Shown one piece after another: positions 35,072 to 43,681 of a stretch of 64,000 bases of DNA. The position numbers were made by a program, and so were the translations under genes. The stretch is taken from the NCBI RefSeq assembly GCF_000725485.1, contig NZ_JOAG01000010.1, positions 62,001-126,000 on the forward strand, in the 5' to 3' direction. The notes beneath the pieces are model-generated. The model was given only the letters and a program-made list of their open reading frames with translations. It did not search any database and was not told the origin of the DNA. The stretch comes from Nonomuraea candida (GTDB lineage Bacteria; Actinomycetota; Actinomycetes; Streptosporangiales; Streptosporangiaceae). Position 1 is the first letter of the stretch. Every line of letters starts with the position of its first letter.

Positions 35072-35204
35072 ACACCCCGGACCGGACATCGACCGGCACC
35101 GCTCGCGCGACGGCAGGACCGCGCCGGCATCCGACCGGACGCCGCCCGGGTGACGGCCGGGCCGGCGCCGCTCGCGGGACGGCGGGGCCGGGCCGGTCGC
35201 TCGG

Positions 35205-35786
35205 TCAGGCGCCGGTGGTGAGGGTGGCGGTCGCGGCGGCCAGGTCGGCGAGCTCCTGGCGGGCGAGGTCGGCGAACTCCCGCTCGTTGGCCGGCTCGGC
35301 CCAGCGGGCGTAGGCGTTGCGGAAGGCCAGGCAACCCAGCTCGGCCGCCAGGCTCGCGGCGGGGTCGGGCACGCCGCGCCCGCGCAGCGCCCCGGCCATG
35401 GCCGCGGTCAGGGCGGCGAGCTTGAGCAGCTCACGCTCCCGCAGGTCGGCCGAGCTCTCGACGACCGCCCGGCGCCGGTGCGCCCACGCGTGGCGCTCGC
35501 GGCCGAAGAACGTCGCCACGGCTTCCAGCGCCGCCCCCAGCGCCTCGATCGGCGCGGCCGTGCCGGGAGCGCCGGTGATCGCCTCGGCGAAGACGCCGTT
35601 GAGCCTGTCCTGGCTGCCGAACAGCACCTCGCGCTTGTCGGCGAAGTGCCGGAAGAACGTGCTCTTCGCCAGCCCGGCGCGCTCGGCGATCTCCGCCGCG
35701 GTGGTGCTCTCGTAGCCCCGCTCGACGAACAAGTCGAGCGCCGCGCGCTCCAGACGCTCCCGCGCGTTCGGCTCCCATCGTGCCAT
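35205..35786 (-). CDS. TetR-family transcriptional repressor
   Basis: 193 residues. The TetR HTH (~8-55) reads ARERLERAALDLFVERGYES, TTAAEIAERAGLAKSTFFRHF, ADKREVLF. The helical C-terminal ligand domain has RERHAWAHRRRAVVESSADLRER. It is divergent from an SDR oxidoreductase, with two near-identical 21-base palindromes between them (35802-35822 and 35832-35852), so it very probably represses both itself and the SDR gene. Confidence 0.92.
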   Translation of the reverse strand: MARWEPNARERLERAALDLFVERGYESTTAAEIAERAGLAKSTFFRHFADKREVLFGSQDRLNGVFAEAITGAPGTAAPIEALGAALEAVATFFGRERHAWAHRRRAVVESSADLRERELLKLAALTAAMAGALRGRGVPDPAASLAAELGCLAFRNAYARWAEPANEREFADLARQELADLAAATATLTTGA

Positions 35787-35801
35787 GGCCGGAAGTCTAC
35801 G

Positions 35802-35852
35802 TGATGAGACTTGGTCCCATCAGTGCTACGGTGATGAGACCAAGTCCCATCA
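35802..35852. promoter_or_regulatory. Tandem TetR operators
   Basis: Two 21-base palindromes of pattern TGATGRGACNNNGTCYCATCA: 35802-35822 (centre TTG) and 35832-35852 (centre CAA), exactly 30 bases apart, i.e. on nearly the same face of the helix. They lie between the divergent TetR and SDR genes. Confidence 0.85.
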
Positions 35853-35875
35853 CTTGCGGGCCAGGAGGCTCACTC

Positions 35876-36790
35876 ATGCGTGTTCTCGTCACTGGTGGAA
35901 GCGGCCACATCGGCTCGGCCGTCGTCCCCGACCTGCTCTCCGCCGGCCACGAGGTGGTCGGCCTGGCCCGCTCCGAGGCGGCGGCCACCACGCTCAAGGC
36001 GCTGGGCGCCGAGGCCAGGCGCGGCGACCTCGACGACCTGGACGGCCTGCGCGCGGCCGCCTCCGACGCCGACGGGGTCATCCACCTCGCGTTCAAGCAC
36101 GACGTCATGTACGCCGGCGACTACGCCGCCGCCATCGAGGCCGACCTGGCGGCGCTGGAGGCGTTCGGCGAGGCGCTGGCCGGCACCGGCAAGCCCTTCG
36201 TCGGCACGTCGGGCACGGTCATGGCCGCGGTCGCCGGACGCGCCGGCACCGAGGACGACACGCTGCCCCCCGGCCCCGGGCTGCAGGCCAGGGCCGCGTG
36301 CGAGAACCTGGCCGTCGGCCTCGCCGCGCGCGGCATCAGGTCCTCAGTCGTCCGGCTCCCCCTGACCACGCACAGCGCGCTGGACCGCGGCGGCTTCATC
36401 CCGACGCTCGTCGCCACCGCCCGGACCACCGGCGTGTCCGGATATCTCGGCGACGGAACCAACCGCTGGCCCGCCGTCCACACCCTGGACGCCGCCCGGC
36501 TCTACCGCCTGGCCCTGGAGCAGGCGCCGGCCGGGTCACGGCTGCACGCGGTGGCCGACGAAGGCGTCCCGTTCCGGCTGATCGCCGAGACGATCGGCCG
36601 GCGCCTGGGAGTCCCCGCCGCCGTGATCCCGGACGACGAGGCCGCGGCCCACTTCGGCTTCCTGGCCCCCGTCGTCGGGGCCGACAACCCGGCCACCAGC
36701 GCACACACCCGCGCGCTCCTGGGCTGGCGGCCGGCCCACCCGGACCTCATCGCCGACCTCGGCCTCGACCACTACTTCAGCGAAAGCTGA
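35876..36790 (+). CDS. SDR-family NAD(P)-dependent oxidoreductase (NmrA/epimerase-like)
   Basis: 304 residues from ATG 35876 (CAGGAGG 7 bases upstream). Rossmann N-terminus MRVLVTGGSGHIGSAVVPDL, followed by RGDLDDLDGL (cofactor loop) and DADGVIHLAFKH. The classical YxxxK pair is not visible; the corresponding region reads LQARAACENLAVG, so it is an atypical SDR. GDGTNRWPAVHTLDAARLYRLALE is the typical substrate-side motif of NAD-dependent epimerase-like proteins. Control by the adjacent TetR protein is very likely, suggesting an inducible detoxification role. Confidence 0.88.
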   Translation: MRVLVTGGSGHIGSAVVPDLLSAGHEVVGLARSEAAATTLKALGAEARRGDLDDLDGLRAAASDADGVIHLAFKHDVMYAGDYAAAIEADLAALEAFGEALAGTGKPFVGTSGTVMAAVAGRAGTEDDTLPPGPGLQARAACENLAVGLAARGIRSSVVRLPLTTHSALDRGGFIPTLVATARTTGVSGYLGDGTNRWPAVHTLDAARLYRLALEQAPAGSRLHAVADEGVPFRLIAETIGRRLGVPAAVIPDDEAAAHFGFLAPVVGADNPATSAHTRALLGWRPAHPDLIADLGLDHYFSES

Positions 36791-36799
36791 GGGCCCTGC

Positions 36800-37858
36800 T
36801 CAGCGGCGGAAGTTCCGGGCGGCGGTCAGGAAGGCGTCGTTCTCCTCGGGCGTGCCGATCGAGACGCGCACGCCCTCGCCCGCGAACGGCCGCACCGCCA
36901 CGCCCTCCTCCGCGCAGGGGACGGGGAAGTCGAGGGTGCGCTCACCGAGCCGCAGCCAGACGAAGTTCGCCTCGGTGGGCGGCACCTTCCAGCCGTCCGC
37001 GATGAGCGCCTCGCGGACCCGGGTGCGCTCCTTGACCACCCGCTCGACCCGTTCGAGCAGCTCCTCCTCGGCCTCCAGCGAGGCGATGGCCGCCACCTGG
37101 GCGAGGTGGTTGACGGCGAACGGGACGATGGTCTTGCGCACGGCGGTCGCCACCGGCTCGTGCCCGACCAGGTAGCCGACGCGCAGCCCCGCCAGCCCGT
37201 ACGCCTTGGAGAACGTGCGCAGCACGCAGACGTTGGGCCGGTCGCGGTAGAGGGTCAGGCCGTCGGGGACGTCCTCGTCGCGCACGTACTCGCGGTAGGC
37301 CTCGTCCAGCACCACCAGCACGTCCTCGGGCACCCGGTCGAGGAACGCCTCCAGCTCGGCCCGCCGGACGGCGGTGCCCGTCGGGTTGTTCGGGTTGCAC
37401 ACGAACACCATGCGGGTCCGGTCGGTGATCGCGTCGGCCATGGCGTCGAGGTCGTGGTCCTCGCCGGCCAGCGGCACCTGGACGGACGTCACCCCGGCCA
37501 GGTCGGCGAGCAGGGGGTAGGCCTCGAACGACCGCCACGCGTAGACGACCTCGACCCCGGGCTCCCCCACCGTCTCGAAGAGCTGCTGCGCCACCGTGAC
37601 GGAGCCGGCCCCGAGCGCGATGTGCTCGGCGGGCACGTCGAAGCGGCGCGCGATGGCCTCGGTCAGCTTGACCGCGCCGGGGTCGGGGTAGCGGTTGATC
37701 TCCTTGGCGGCCTCGGCGATGGCCTCGACCACGGAGGGCAGCGGGCCGTAGGGGGACTCGTTGGAGGACAGTTTGTACGACCGCCCGTCGGCGGAGGTGA
37801 CCGCCTTGCCCGGCTTGTAAGCGGTCATGGTGTCCAGGATCTGGCGGAAACGAGGCAT
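36800..37858 (-). CDS. Histidinol-phosphate/aromatic aminotransferase (HisC/Pat type)
   Basis: 352 residues. Fold-type I PLP enzyme: [15 protein letters not shown] at the start, [37 protein letters not shown], and the Schiff-base lysine in [16 protein letters not shown]. The C-terminal Arg is in [12 protein letters not shown]. It is of the actinobacterial HisC2/Pat type, which aminates phenylpyruvate or imidazole-acetol phosphate. It is not beside other his genes, so an aromatic aminotransferase is more likely than the main HisC. The ribosome site AAGGTGAGG precedes ATG 37858. Confidence 0.88.
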   Translation of the reverse strand: MPRFRQILDTMTAYKPGKAVTSADGRSYKLSSNESPYGPLPSVVEAIAEAAKEINRYPDPGAVKLTEAIARRFDVPAEHIALGAGSVTVAQQLFETVGEPGVEVVYAWRSFEAYPLLADLAGVTSVQVPLAGEDHDLDAMADAITDRTRMVFVCNPNNPTGTAVRRAELEAFLDRVPEDVLVVLDEAYREYVRDEDVPDGLTLYRDRPNVCVLRTFSKAYGLAGLRVGYLVGHEPVATAVRKTIVPFAVNHLAQVAAIASLEAEEELLERVERVVKERTRVREALIADGWKVPPTEANFVWLRLGERTLDFPVPCAEEGVAVRPFAGEGVRVSIGTPEENDAFLTAARNFRR

Positions 37859-37910
37859 GTCCTCACCTTATAAAGGCGTGGCAGGGTGAAGCATCATCCG
37901 GTTCCCGGGC

Positions 37911-38375
37911 TCAGGAGGGGCCCACCCACTCCTGGCATCCGCCGGTCACGAACGCCTTGTCGGACGGCAGGATGGTGACGGTGAGCGGGCCCCGGGTCGC
38001 GCCCGAGGCGATCACCTCACGGGACGTGCCCGTGAGTCCGCTCAGCCGCGCCCAGGTGCAGTCACCGCGGTAGTTGGTCATGGGGAGCTGGCCCCGGGTG
38101 GTGTACGTGCCGGGCTCGATGTCCACGCCCACCACCAGCATGCGCGGCAGGTCAGGATCGACCCTCTCGGTCCAGGGCATCGTCTTGAACACGTTGGGCA
38201 GGTCACTGGGCGGCACGCCCGCCCTGCCCGGCTGCGCGGACGCCACGGGCGCGGCGCCGGCGGATCCGTCGCCGGACGGCTCGCCGCCGAACAGGGAGAG
38301 CAGGGCAACGACGCCCGCGGCGACGACCAGAACCACGAACGCCAGGACGGCTAACGGACCAACGTCTCGGGTCAT
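37911..38375 (-). CDS. Membrane-anchored extracytoplasmic protein, unknown
   Basis: 154 residues from ATG 38375 (38387 also possible). The N-terminal membrane helix (~7-28, PLAVLAFVVLVVAAGVVALLSL) is followed by a Gly/Ala/Pro linker and a ~90-residue outer domain with MLVVGVDIEPGTYTTRG, GDCTWARLSGLTG and TVTILPSDKAFVTGGCQEW. Two Cys may bridge. This pattern (V-G-x-D-I-x-P-G-T-Y ... C-x-W) is common in actinobacterial secreted proteins of unknown role. Confidence 0.75.
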   Translation of the reverse strand: MTRDVGPLAVLAFVVLVVAAGVVALLSLFGGEPSGDGSAGAAPVASAQPGRAGVPPSDLPNVFKTMPWTERVDPDLPRMLVVGVDIEPGTYTTRGQLPMTNYRGDCTWARLSGLTGTSREVIASGATRGPLTVTILPSDKAFVTGGCQEWVGPS

Positions 38376-38523
38376 GCGATCAACCATCCCATCCGGGCGG
38401 GGCCGGGAAAAGGACTGCCGCCGGCCGGAGGCAAGGGCTGGGGGCGGGGGCTGGGGGCGGGGCTGTCGCCAGCCGGAGGCGGGGCAGGGGCGGGGAAAGG
38501 ACCTCCGCCCCGACGGAACGCGG

Positions 38524-39189
38524 CTATTCCTTGAGGCTGCGCAGCATCGGCGGGTGGAGCAGCTCGGCGGGGCCGCGGCGGTAGAGCTTGGCGGGGCGGC
38601 CGCCGTCGCGCGTGGTCGTGCCGCCCGTCTCCAGCAGGAAGCCCTCGGCCTTCGTCACCTTCCGGTGGAAGTTGCGCGGGTCGAGCGGCCGGCCCCAGAC
38701 GATCTCGTAGACCCGCCGCAGGTCGGCCACCGTGAACTCGGGCGGGCAGAAGGCCGCGCCCAGCGGGGTGTACTCCAGCTTGGCCCGCGCCCGCTCGATG
38801 CCGTCGAGCATGATGCGCCGGTGGTCGAAGGCCATGACGGTCAGGGAGTCGATCGGCTGCCAGCTCATGTGGGCCTTCTCCGAGGCCGGCAGGTCGGGGG
38901 CGAGACCGAGGTAGGCGACGCTCAGCACGCGCTGGCGCGGGTCGCGGTCGGGGTAGCCGTAGGTCTGGAGCTGCTCCAGGTGCACCGGCGCGCCCGGCAG
39001 GCCGGCCCGCTCGGACAGCAGGCGGTGGGCCGCGGCGGGCAGGTCCTCGTCGAGCTGGATGAAGCCGCCGGGCAACGACCAGCGGCGCAGGAACGGCGGG
39101 TTGTCGCGGCGCCACACGAGCGCGCACAACGCCTGGTTGCGTACGGTGAGCACGACCAGGTCGACACTGACCGGGATGCTCGGGACCAT
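38524..39189 (-). CDS. NrtR-like Nudix regulator with winged HTH
   Basis: 221 residues from ATG 39189. N-terminal Nudix domain (~1-140) and C-terminal winged helix (~150-221, FTVADLRRVYEIVWGRPLDPRNFHRKV), the NrtR architecture of regulators of NAD metabolism. The Nudix box GGFIQLDEDLPAAAHRLLSE departs from G-x5-E-x7-R-E-U-x-E-E: the R is followed by L, and the final E-E is E-R, so hydrolase activity is doubtful and ADP-ribose sensing more likely. GYPDRDPRQRVLSVAYLGL is typical of the COG4111 group. No NAD genes are adjacent. Confidence 0.82.
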   Translation of the reverse strand: MVPSIPVSVDLVVLTVRNQALCALVWRRDNPPFLRRWSLPGGFIQLDEDLPAAAHRLLSERAGLPGAPVHLEQLQTYGYPDRDPRQRVLSVAYLGLAPDLPASEKAHMSWQPIDSLTVMAFDHRRIMLDGIERARAKLEYTPLGAAFCPPEFTVADLRRVYEIVWGRPLDPRNFHRKVTKAEGFLLETGGTTTRDGGRPAKLYRRGPAELLHPPMLRSLKE

Positions 39190-39300
39190 GCACGGCACGT
39201 TACACGCACGACCAGACCCCGGCGAACCACTCGCGCGGCAGCCCACGACCGGCGGCCCGGCGACCCGCGGCCCGGGAACACGCCAAAGCCCGCCCGGCGG

Positions 39301-39360
39301 GCCGGGGCAGGGAACGTCAGGCCGGGGCAGGGAACGTCAGGCCGGGGCAGGGAGCGTCAG
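39301..39360. repeat. 20-base tandem repeat, 3 copies
   Basis: 39301-39320, 39321-39340 and 39341-39360 are three copies of GCCGGGGCAGGGAACGTCAG (the last with one change). The TCA in the last copy is the stop codon of the DUF4434 gene; the other two copies are downstream echoes of it. Confidence 0.95.
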
Positions 39361-41153
39361 GCCGCGATGCGGACGTGCAGGGGCTCGGACGTGGCCTGGC
39401 CCGAGGGCAGCTTGACGCTGATCCTGACCCACTCGCCGCCGGGCACCTGCGCCCAGTCGAACGGCACCCACGCCGTCGCCATGCCCTCCGGCAGCTCCTC
39501 CTCGATCGGGTCCTCGTCCAGCCGGCCGACCGCCGAGATCGCCATCTCCCTGGTCCCTCCCGACCAGGTCACGGTGACCGTGCCGGAGGCGAGGTTGTAG
39601 CCGCGCACCTCGACCCCGTCCTGCGCCTCGCGCGGCCGCCTGATCGCGTCCACCGCGATGGGCCGCTGCCAGTCGCGCATGATCTCCGTCTCCAGCGACG
39701 GCTCCCCGCAGGTCATGAAGTCGCTCCACATGTAGGAGACGATCTTCTGCACGTAGCGTCCGGCCATGGTGACCGCCTGGTCCAGGCGTTCCTTGTCGGT
39801 CTTGCCGCGGGTGCCCTGCGCGGCGCACGGCCGGTCGCCCGACGGCTCGAACGCCTCCACGTTGGCCCACAGCTCCACGTGATAGCCCTGGTCGATCAGC
39901 TCCTCGCGGGCCGCGGCCATCTCGCGGTAGTAGTCGCGCGTGGAGCCGTGGTAGGCCGTCTCGTACGTCGACTCGCCCACCACCGGCCGCAGCCGCTCGT
40001 CCACCTCGTCGCCGCGCTCGTCGGGCCAGAACAGCCCGACCTTGCCCGTGCCCCGGCTGTCCTGCGGCGCGATGATCCCGACCCCGGTCTTCACCAGGGC
40101 CTTGAACCCCTCGGCCACCTGCTTGGGGGTCTGCCCGAAGGCCACCCGCCGGCGCGCGTCGAGATAGGGGCTGATCAGGATCGGCTTCTTGAGCTCCTGG
40201 TCGACGATCCGGTGCTGGTCGGCGTAGACCTCCAGGGTCGGGTTGGTGGCCAGCGTGGCCGACATCTGCACCTCGAACGGCTGGTAGACGCCGCCCAGCG
40301 AGTCGCGCCCGGCGAAGCGCACGCCGTAGTCCTGGAGGATGCGGCGGGTCAGCGTGGTGAGCGTGCCGAGGTGGCGCGTCTCGGCCCTGATCGGGTTCTT
40401 CGAGTCGCGCGGCGCGAGCGGGAGCGCGGGGAAGACGCGCATGCCGAACTGGTCGCCCAGGTCGAGCAGCTTGGTGAGGCTGTCCTTGACGGAGCCGGCC
40501 ACCAGGATCATGTCGTAGGAGCGCGCCCTGCTGCTGAAGTCGCACGTCGCGTCGTCGGAGCCGTCGGCCTGGGTGATCAGGCGGTAGTAGATCCGGTCGC
40601 CGACCTGGACGGAGTGCTCCATCTCGGGGCAGCGGAACAGGTCGGGGCCGAACGTCTCGTCGGTGCGGTAGACGTACATGCGGCCGACGCGGTTGCCCGG
40701 GTTGGCCTCCCGCAGGTCCCGCTCGGCGGCGTCGTGGCAGGTCAGGCCGTCTTCGCGGCAGGACTTGTAGAGCGGGTCGAGGGTGCCGTCCTTGCCCAGC
40801 ACGCGGCCCTCGTCGTCGATCGTGCGGAACTGCAGGCCGTACCCGATCCGGATGACGGTGTCGCCGCCGACGCGGTGGATCTCCTGGAGCTGGCTGCGCC
40901 AGGTGCAGGGGTTCGACTTGGGCATGATCCAGTAGCCGGTGACGGCGTAGGGGGCCTTCTCGCCGGTATCGAACGTTCCACAGGGGTCGGTGAACTCGCT
41001 CACCTTGGGCGTCGGCGCGGTGCTCGACGGCGTCGGCGTCGCGGACGGCGCCGCCGTGCGGGCCGTCTCGTCGGAGGACGGCCGCAGGACGACCACCACG
41101 GCCGCGATCACGGCCAGGATGGCTGCGCCCGCGACCAGGAAGAGCCAGCGCAC
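39357..41153 (-). CDS. DUF4434 TIM-barrel-like secreted protein
   Basis: 598 residues from GTG 41153. A membrane anchor or uncleaved signal (~3-23) and a Thr/Pro/Ser linker are followed by a large extracytoplasmic domain of the DUF4434 type (~65-400): YAVTGYWIMPKSNPCTWRSQL, DTVIRIGYGLQ, FGMRVFPALPLAP, GIIAPQDSRGTGK and HVELWANVEAFEPSG, which look like barrel strands of a glycoside-hydrolase-like enzyme. A C-terminal ~90-residue beta domain ends the protein. It sits at the end of a surface polysaccharide cluster and may process or bind that polymer outside the membrane. Activity is unproven. TAGGTT lies 7 bases before the start. Confidence 0.75.
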   Translation of the reverse strand: MRWLFLVAGAAILAVIAAVVVVLRPSSDETARTAAPSATPTPSSTAPTPKVSEFTDPCGTFDTGEKAPYAVTGYWIMPKSNPCTWRSQLQEIHRVGGDTVIRIGYGLQFRTIDDEGRVLGKDGTLDPLYKSCREDGLTCHDAAERDLREANPGNRVGRMYVYRTDETFGPDLFRCPEMEHSVQVGDRIYYRLITQADGSDDATCDFSSRARSYDMILVAGSVKDSLTKLLDLGDQFGMRVFPALPLAPRDSKNPIRAETRHLGTLTTLTRRILQDYGVRFAGRDSLGGVYQPFEVQMSATLATNPTLEVYADQHRIVDQELKKPILISPYLDARRRVAFGQTPKQVAEGFKALVKTGVGIIAPQDSRGTGKVGLFWPDERGDEVDERLRPVVGESTYETAYHGSTRDYYREMAAAREELIDQGYHVELWANVEAFEPSGDRPCAAQGTRGKTDKERLDQAVTMAGRYVQKIVSYMWSDFMTCGEPSLETEIMRDWQRPIAVDAIRRPREAQDGVEVRGYNLASGTVTVTWSGGTREMAISAVGRLDEDPIEEELPEGMATAWVPFDWAQVPGGEWVRISVKLPSGQATSEPLHVRIAA

Positions 41154-41160
41154 GTTCAGG

Positions 41161-41166
41161 AACCTA
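41161..41166 (-). promoter_or_regulatory. Leaderless-type -10 box for the DUF4434 gene
   Basis: TAGGTT on the minus strand, 7 bases before GTG 41153. Confidence 0.4.
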
Positions 41167-41192
41167 CCCGCCCTCGGATAAATACGGGATAA

Positions 41193-42281
41193 TTACGGCT
41201 TGACCCCGGCCCACGACTCCAGCTGGGCGACGAACCTCTTGGCCGAGTTGGGCCAGTGGTGGTTGGCGCGGGCCGCCGCGTAGCCGCGCGCGCCCTGCGC
41301 CCGGCGTTCGCGTACGTCGTCGCGCAACGTCAGCACGGCCTGCGCGACGGCCTTGGGGTCCTCCCAGGGCACCACGACGCCGCTGTCATAGCGCTCGACC
41401 AGCTCCACCGCCCGCGGCGACGGGGTCGTGATGACGGGGATGCCGTGCGCCATGTACTCCATGATCTTGGTCGGCATCGAGTGCCGGTAGTTGGGCTCGT
41501 CGTGCAGCAGCGACAGCCCGGCCAGCGCGCCGTCGAGCCGCTTGAGCGCCTCGTCGTTGGGCATGAAGTCGCGCCACTCCAGCAGCCCCTCGGTGACGGC
41601 CTGGTTGAGCATGGGGCGGCTCTGCGGATCGGCGTAACCGATCAGCTCCACCGCCACCCGGTACGGCTGCAGCAGCTTGGCCACCTCGACCGCCTCGGCC
41701 ACGCCCCGGGCCCGGGAGAGCCACCCGAGATAGACCACCCGGTCGTCGCCGGGAGGCGTCACGCTGTCGGGCACCCAGGTCTCGTTGGGCACGATGGGGT
41801 GGGCGTGCTTGAACCGGCCGGCGTACGCGGTCTCGGCCAGCATCAGGTGCAGGTGCCGCTCGGCCGTGCCCTCCATGACGCGGGCCAGGAAGCGCACGGG
41901 GGGCCGCAGCGCCGACGGCAGCCACGGCTTGAGCGAGAGCGTGGCGGGGGTGTCCTCGTGGACGTCCCACACCACGGGCGGCCTGTTGCGGATGCCCCAG
42001 ACGGCGAACAGCAGCTCGGGATCGTGCACCAGCACGATGTCGACCTTGTCACGCATCCGCTTGAACAGCCGCCGCGCCGCCCAGACCGCGGCCATGCGTT
42101 TGCGCTGCGCGGCCCTGGGCAGATCGACGCCGGTCACCCAGGGTCGCGGCACGACCCCGAATCCGGTGAAGGAGGCGGCGTACGTGACCTCATGACCGGC
42201 ATCCACAAGGGCACGGATCTGCCGATGCAGAATTCTCGCGTCCTCGGGGTTATGCACCACCGTCATGACGAGCACGTGCAC
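41193..42281 (-). CDS. Family 4-type glycosyltransferase
   Basis: 362 residues from GTG 42281 (GGAGGG 8 bases upstream). GT-B fold: an N-terminal Rossmann domain beginning VHVLVMTVVHNPEDARILHRQ with VDIVLVHDPELLF, and a C-terminal domain with VVYLGWLSRARGVAEAVEVAK, the donor-binding PTKIMEYMAHGIPVITTP and AVELVERYDSGVVV. It adds a sugar from a nucleotide donor to the cluster's polymer or lipid carrier. It starts 20 bases after wecC, in the same operon. Confidence 0.88.
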   Translation of the reverse strand: MHVLVMTVVHNPEDARILHRQIRALVDAGHEVTYAASFTGFGVVPRPWVTGVDLPRAAQRKRMAAVWAARRLFKRMRDKVDIVLVHDPELLFAVWGIRNRPPVVWDVHEDTPATLSLKPWLPSALRPPVRFLARVMEGTAERHLHLMLAETAYAGRFKHAHPIVPNETWVPDSVTPPGDDRVVYLGWLSRARGVAEAVEVAKLLQPYRVAVELIGYADPQSRPMLNQAVTEGLLEWRDFMPNDEALKRLDGALAGLSLLHDEPNYRHSMPTKIMEYMAHGIPVITTPSPRAVELVERYDSGVVVPWEDPKAVAQAVLTLRDDVRERRAQGARGYAAARANHHWPNSAKRFVAQLESWAGVKP

Positions 42282-42300
42282 TGCGCGCAGCCCTCCGTCG

Positions 42301-43563
42301 CTACAGCCGCTCGACGCGTTCACCCTCGGCGAGGACGCCGCGGGTGTCCAGCACGAGCCTGGCCTTCGACTCGACCATGTCGAGGTCGAACGCGGCGTGC
42401 TGCTGCAGGAGCAGCGTCACGTCCGCGTTGATCACGGCCTCGGCCAGATCATCCTCACGCGGCACCGGGGTGCCGTCTACCGACCACTCCTTGACGTACG
42501 GGTCCGCGAACGAGAGGTCGGCGCCCAGCTCCAGCAGCGCACGCGCCACCGGCAGGGCCGGAGTCTCCCGGTCGTCGGCGATATCCGGTTTGTAGGTGAC
42601 GCCGAGCATAACGACTCTCGCGCCGTTCACGGGCTTCTTATGCCTGTTCAGCAGTCGCTGTACGCGGGCCACCACATAAGACGGCATCCGCTCGTTGATC
42701 TCCTGCGCCAGCTCCACGAACCGGAACGGGTAGCCGAGCTTGCGCACGGTGTACGACAGGTAGGACGGGTCGACGGGGATGCAGTGCCCGCCCACGCCCG
42801 GCCCGGGCAGGAACTTGTGGAAGCCGAACGGCTTGGTGCCGGCCGCCTCGATGGCCTCCCACAGGTCGATCCCGAGCTCGTCGCAGAAGATCGCCATCTC
42901 GTTGACGAGGGCGATGTTGACGTGCCGGTAGGTGTTCTCCAGCAGCTTGGCCATCTCGGCCTCGCGGGTGCCGCTGACCGGCACCACCTGCTCGATGAAC
43001 TGACCGTAGAACGCGGTCGCGCGGTCGCGGCAGGTCGGCGTGAAGCCGCCGACGACCTTGGGCGTGTTGCGCAGGCCGAACTTGGGGTTGCCCGGGTCGA
43101 TGCGCTCGGGCGAGAAGGCGAGGTGGAAGTCCTCGCCCGCGATCAGTCCCGAGCTCTCCAGCAGCGGCCGGGCCAGCTCGTCGGTGGTGCCGGGCCACGT
43201 GGTGGACTCCAGCACGACGAGCGTGCCCTTGCGCAGGTTGCGCGCGACGGTCTTGGTGGCGCCCTCCACCGCGGACAGGTCCGGCCGGTGGTCGTCGTCC
43301 AGCGGGGTGGGCACGCAGATGACGATCGTGTTGCTCCTGGCCAGCACGCTCTCGTCGAGGGTGGCGCTGAACCCGCTGGCCAGCATGTGCTCGAGGTCGG
43401 CGTCGGTCAGGTCATCGATGTAGGACTGCCCGGCGTTGAGCGCGTCGACCTTGGCGGGGTCCACGTCCAGGCCGACGACCCGCAGGCCGGCGCCCACAGC
43501 CTCCTTGGCGAGAGGCATGCCGACGTAGCCCAGCCCGATGACAGTCAAGTCGATTTCTGTCAC
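42301..43563 (-). CDS. wecC: UDP-N-acetyl-D-mannosamine dehydrogenase (WecC-like)
   Basis: 420 residues from GTG 43563 (AAGG 7 bases upstream). NAD-dependent nucleotide-sugar dehydrogenase that oxidises UDP-ManNAc to UDP-ManNAcA in two steps. It starts LTVIGLGYVGMPLAKEAVGAG (Rossmann). VCVPTPLDDDHRPDLS, ESTTWPGTTDEL, FSPERIDPGNP, the catalytic Cys in PGVGGHCIPVDPSYL and VTYKPDIADDRETPAL are all present. A wecB-type epimerase gene is 1.9 kb away in the same cluster, which supports UDP-ManNAc as substrate. UDP-glucose dehydrogenase is the alternative. Confidence 0.9.
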   Translation of the reverse strand: MTEIDLTVIGLGYVGMPLAKEAVGAGLRVVGLDVDPAKVDALNAGQSYIDDLTDADLEHMLASGFSATLDESVLARSNTIVICVPTPLDDDHRPDLSAVEGATKTVARNLRKGTLVVLESTTWPGTTDELARPLLESSGLIAGEDFHLAFSPERIDPGNPKFGLRNTPKVVGGFTPTCRDRATAFYGQFIEQVVPVSGTREAEMAKLLENTYRHVNIALVNEMAIFCDELGIDLWEAIEAAGTKPFGFHKFLPGPGVGGHCIPVDPSYLSYTVRKLGYPFRFVELAQEINERMPSYVVARVQRLLNRHKKPVNGARVVMLGVTYKPDIADDRETPALPVARALLELGADLSFADPYVKEWSVDGTPVPREDDLAEAVINADVTLLLQQHAAFDLDMVESKARLVLDTRGVLAEGERVERL

Positions 43564-43681
43564 AGCTGTGCCTTGGGAAGCCGGAAACAACACTTCATGG
43601 TCGCAAAGGTTATCTCAAGTCCACCTAGCTCACGCCTAATGCGCCCGAACCCATCACAAGTGGGACCAAGATTCATGGTCA

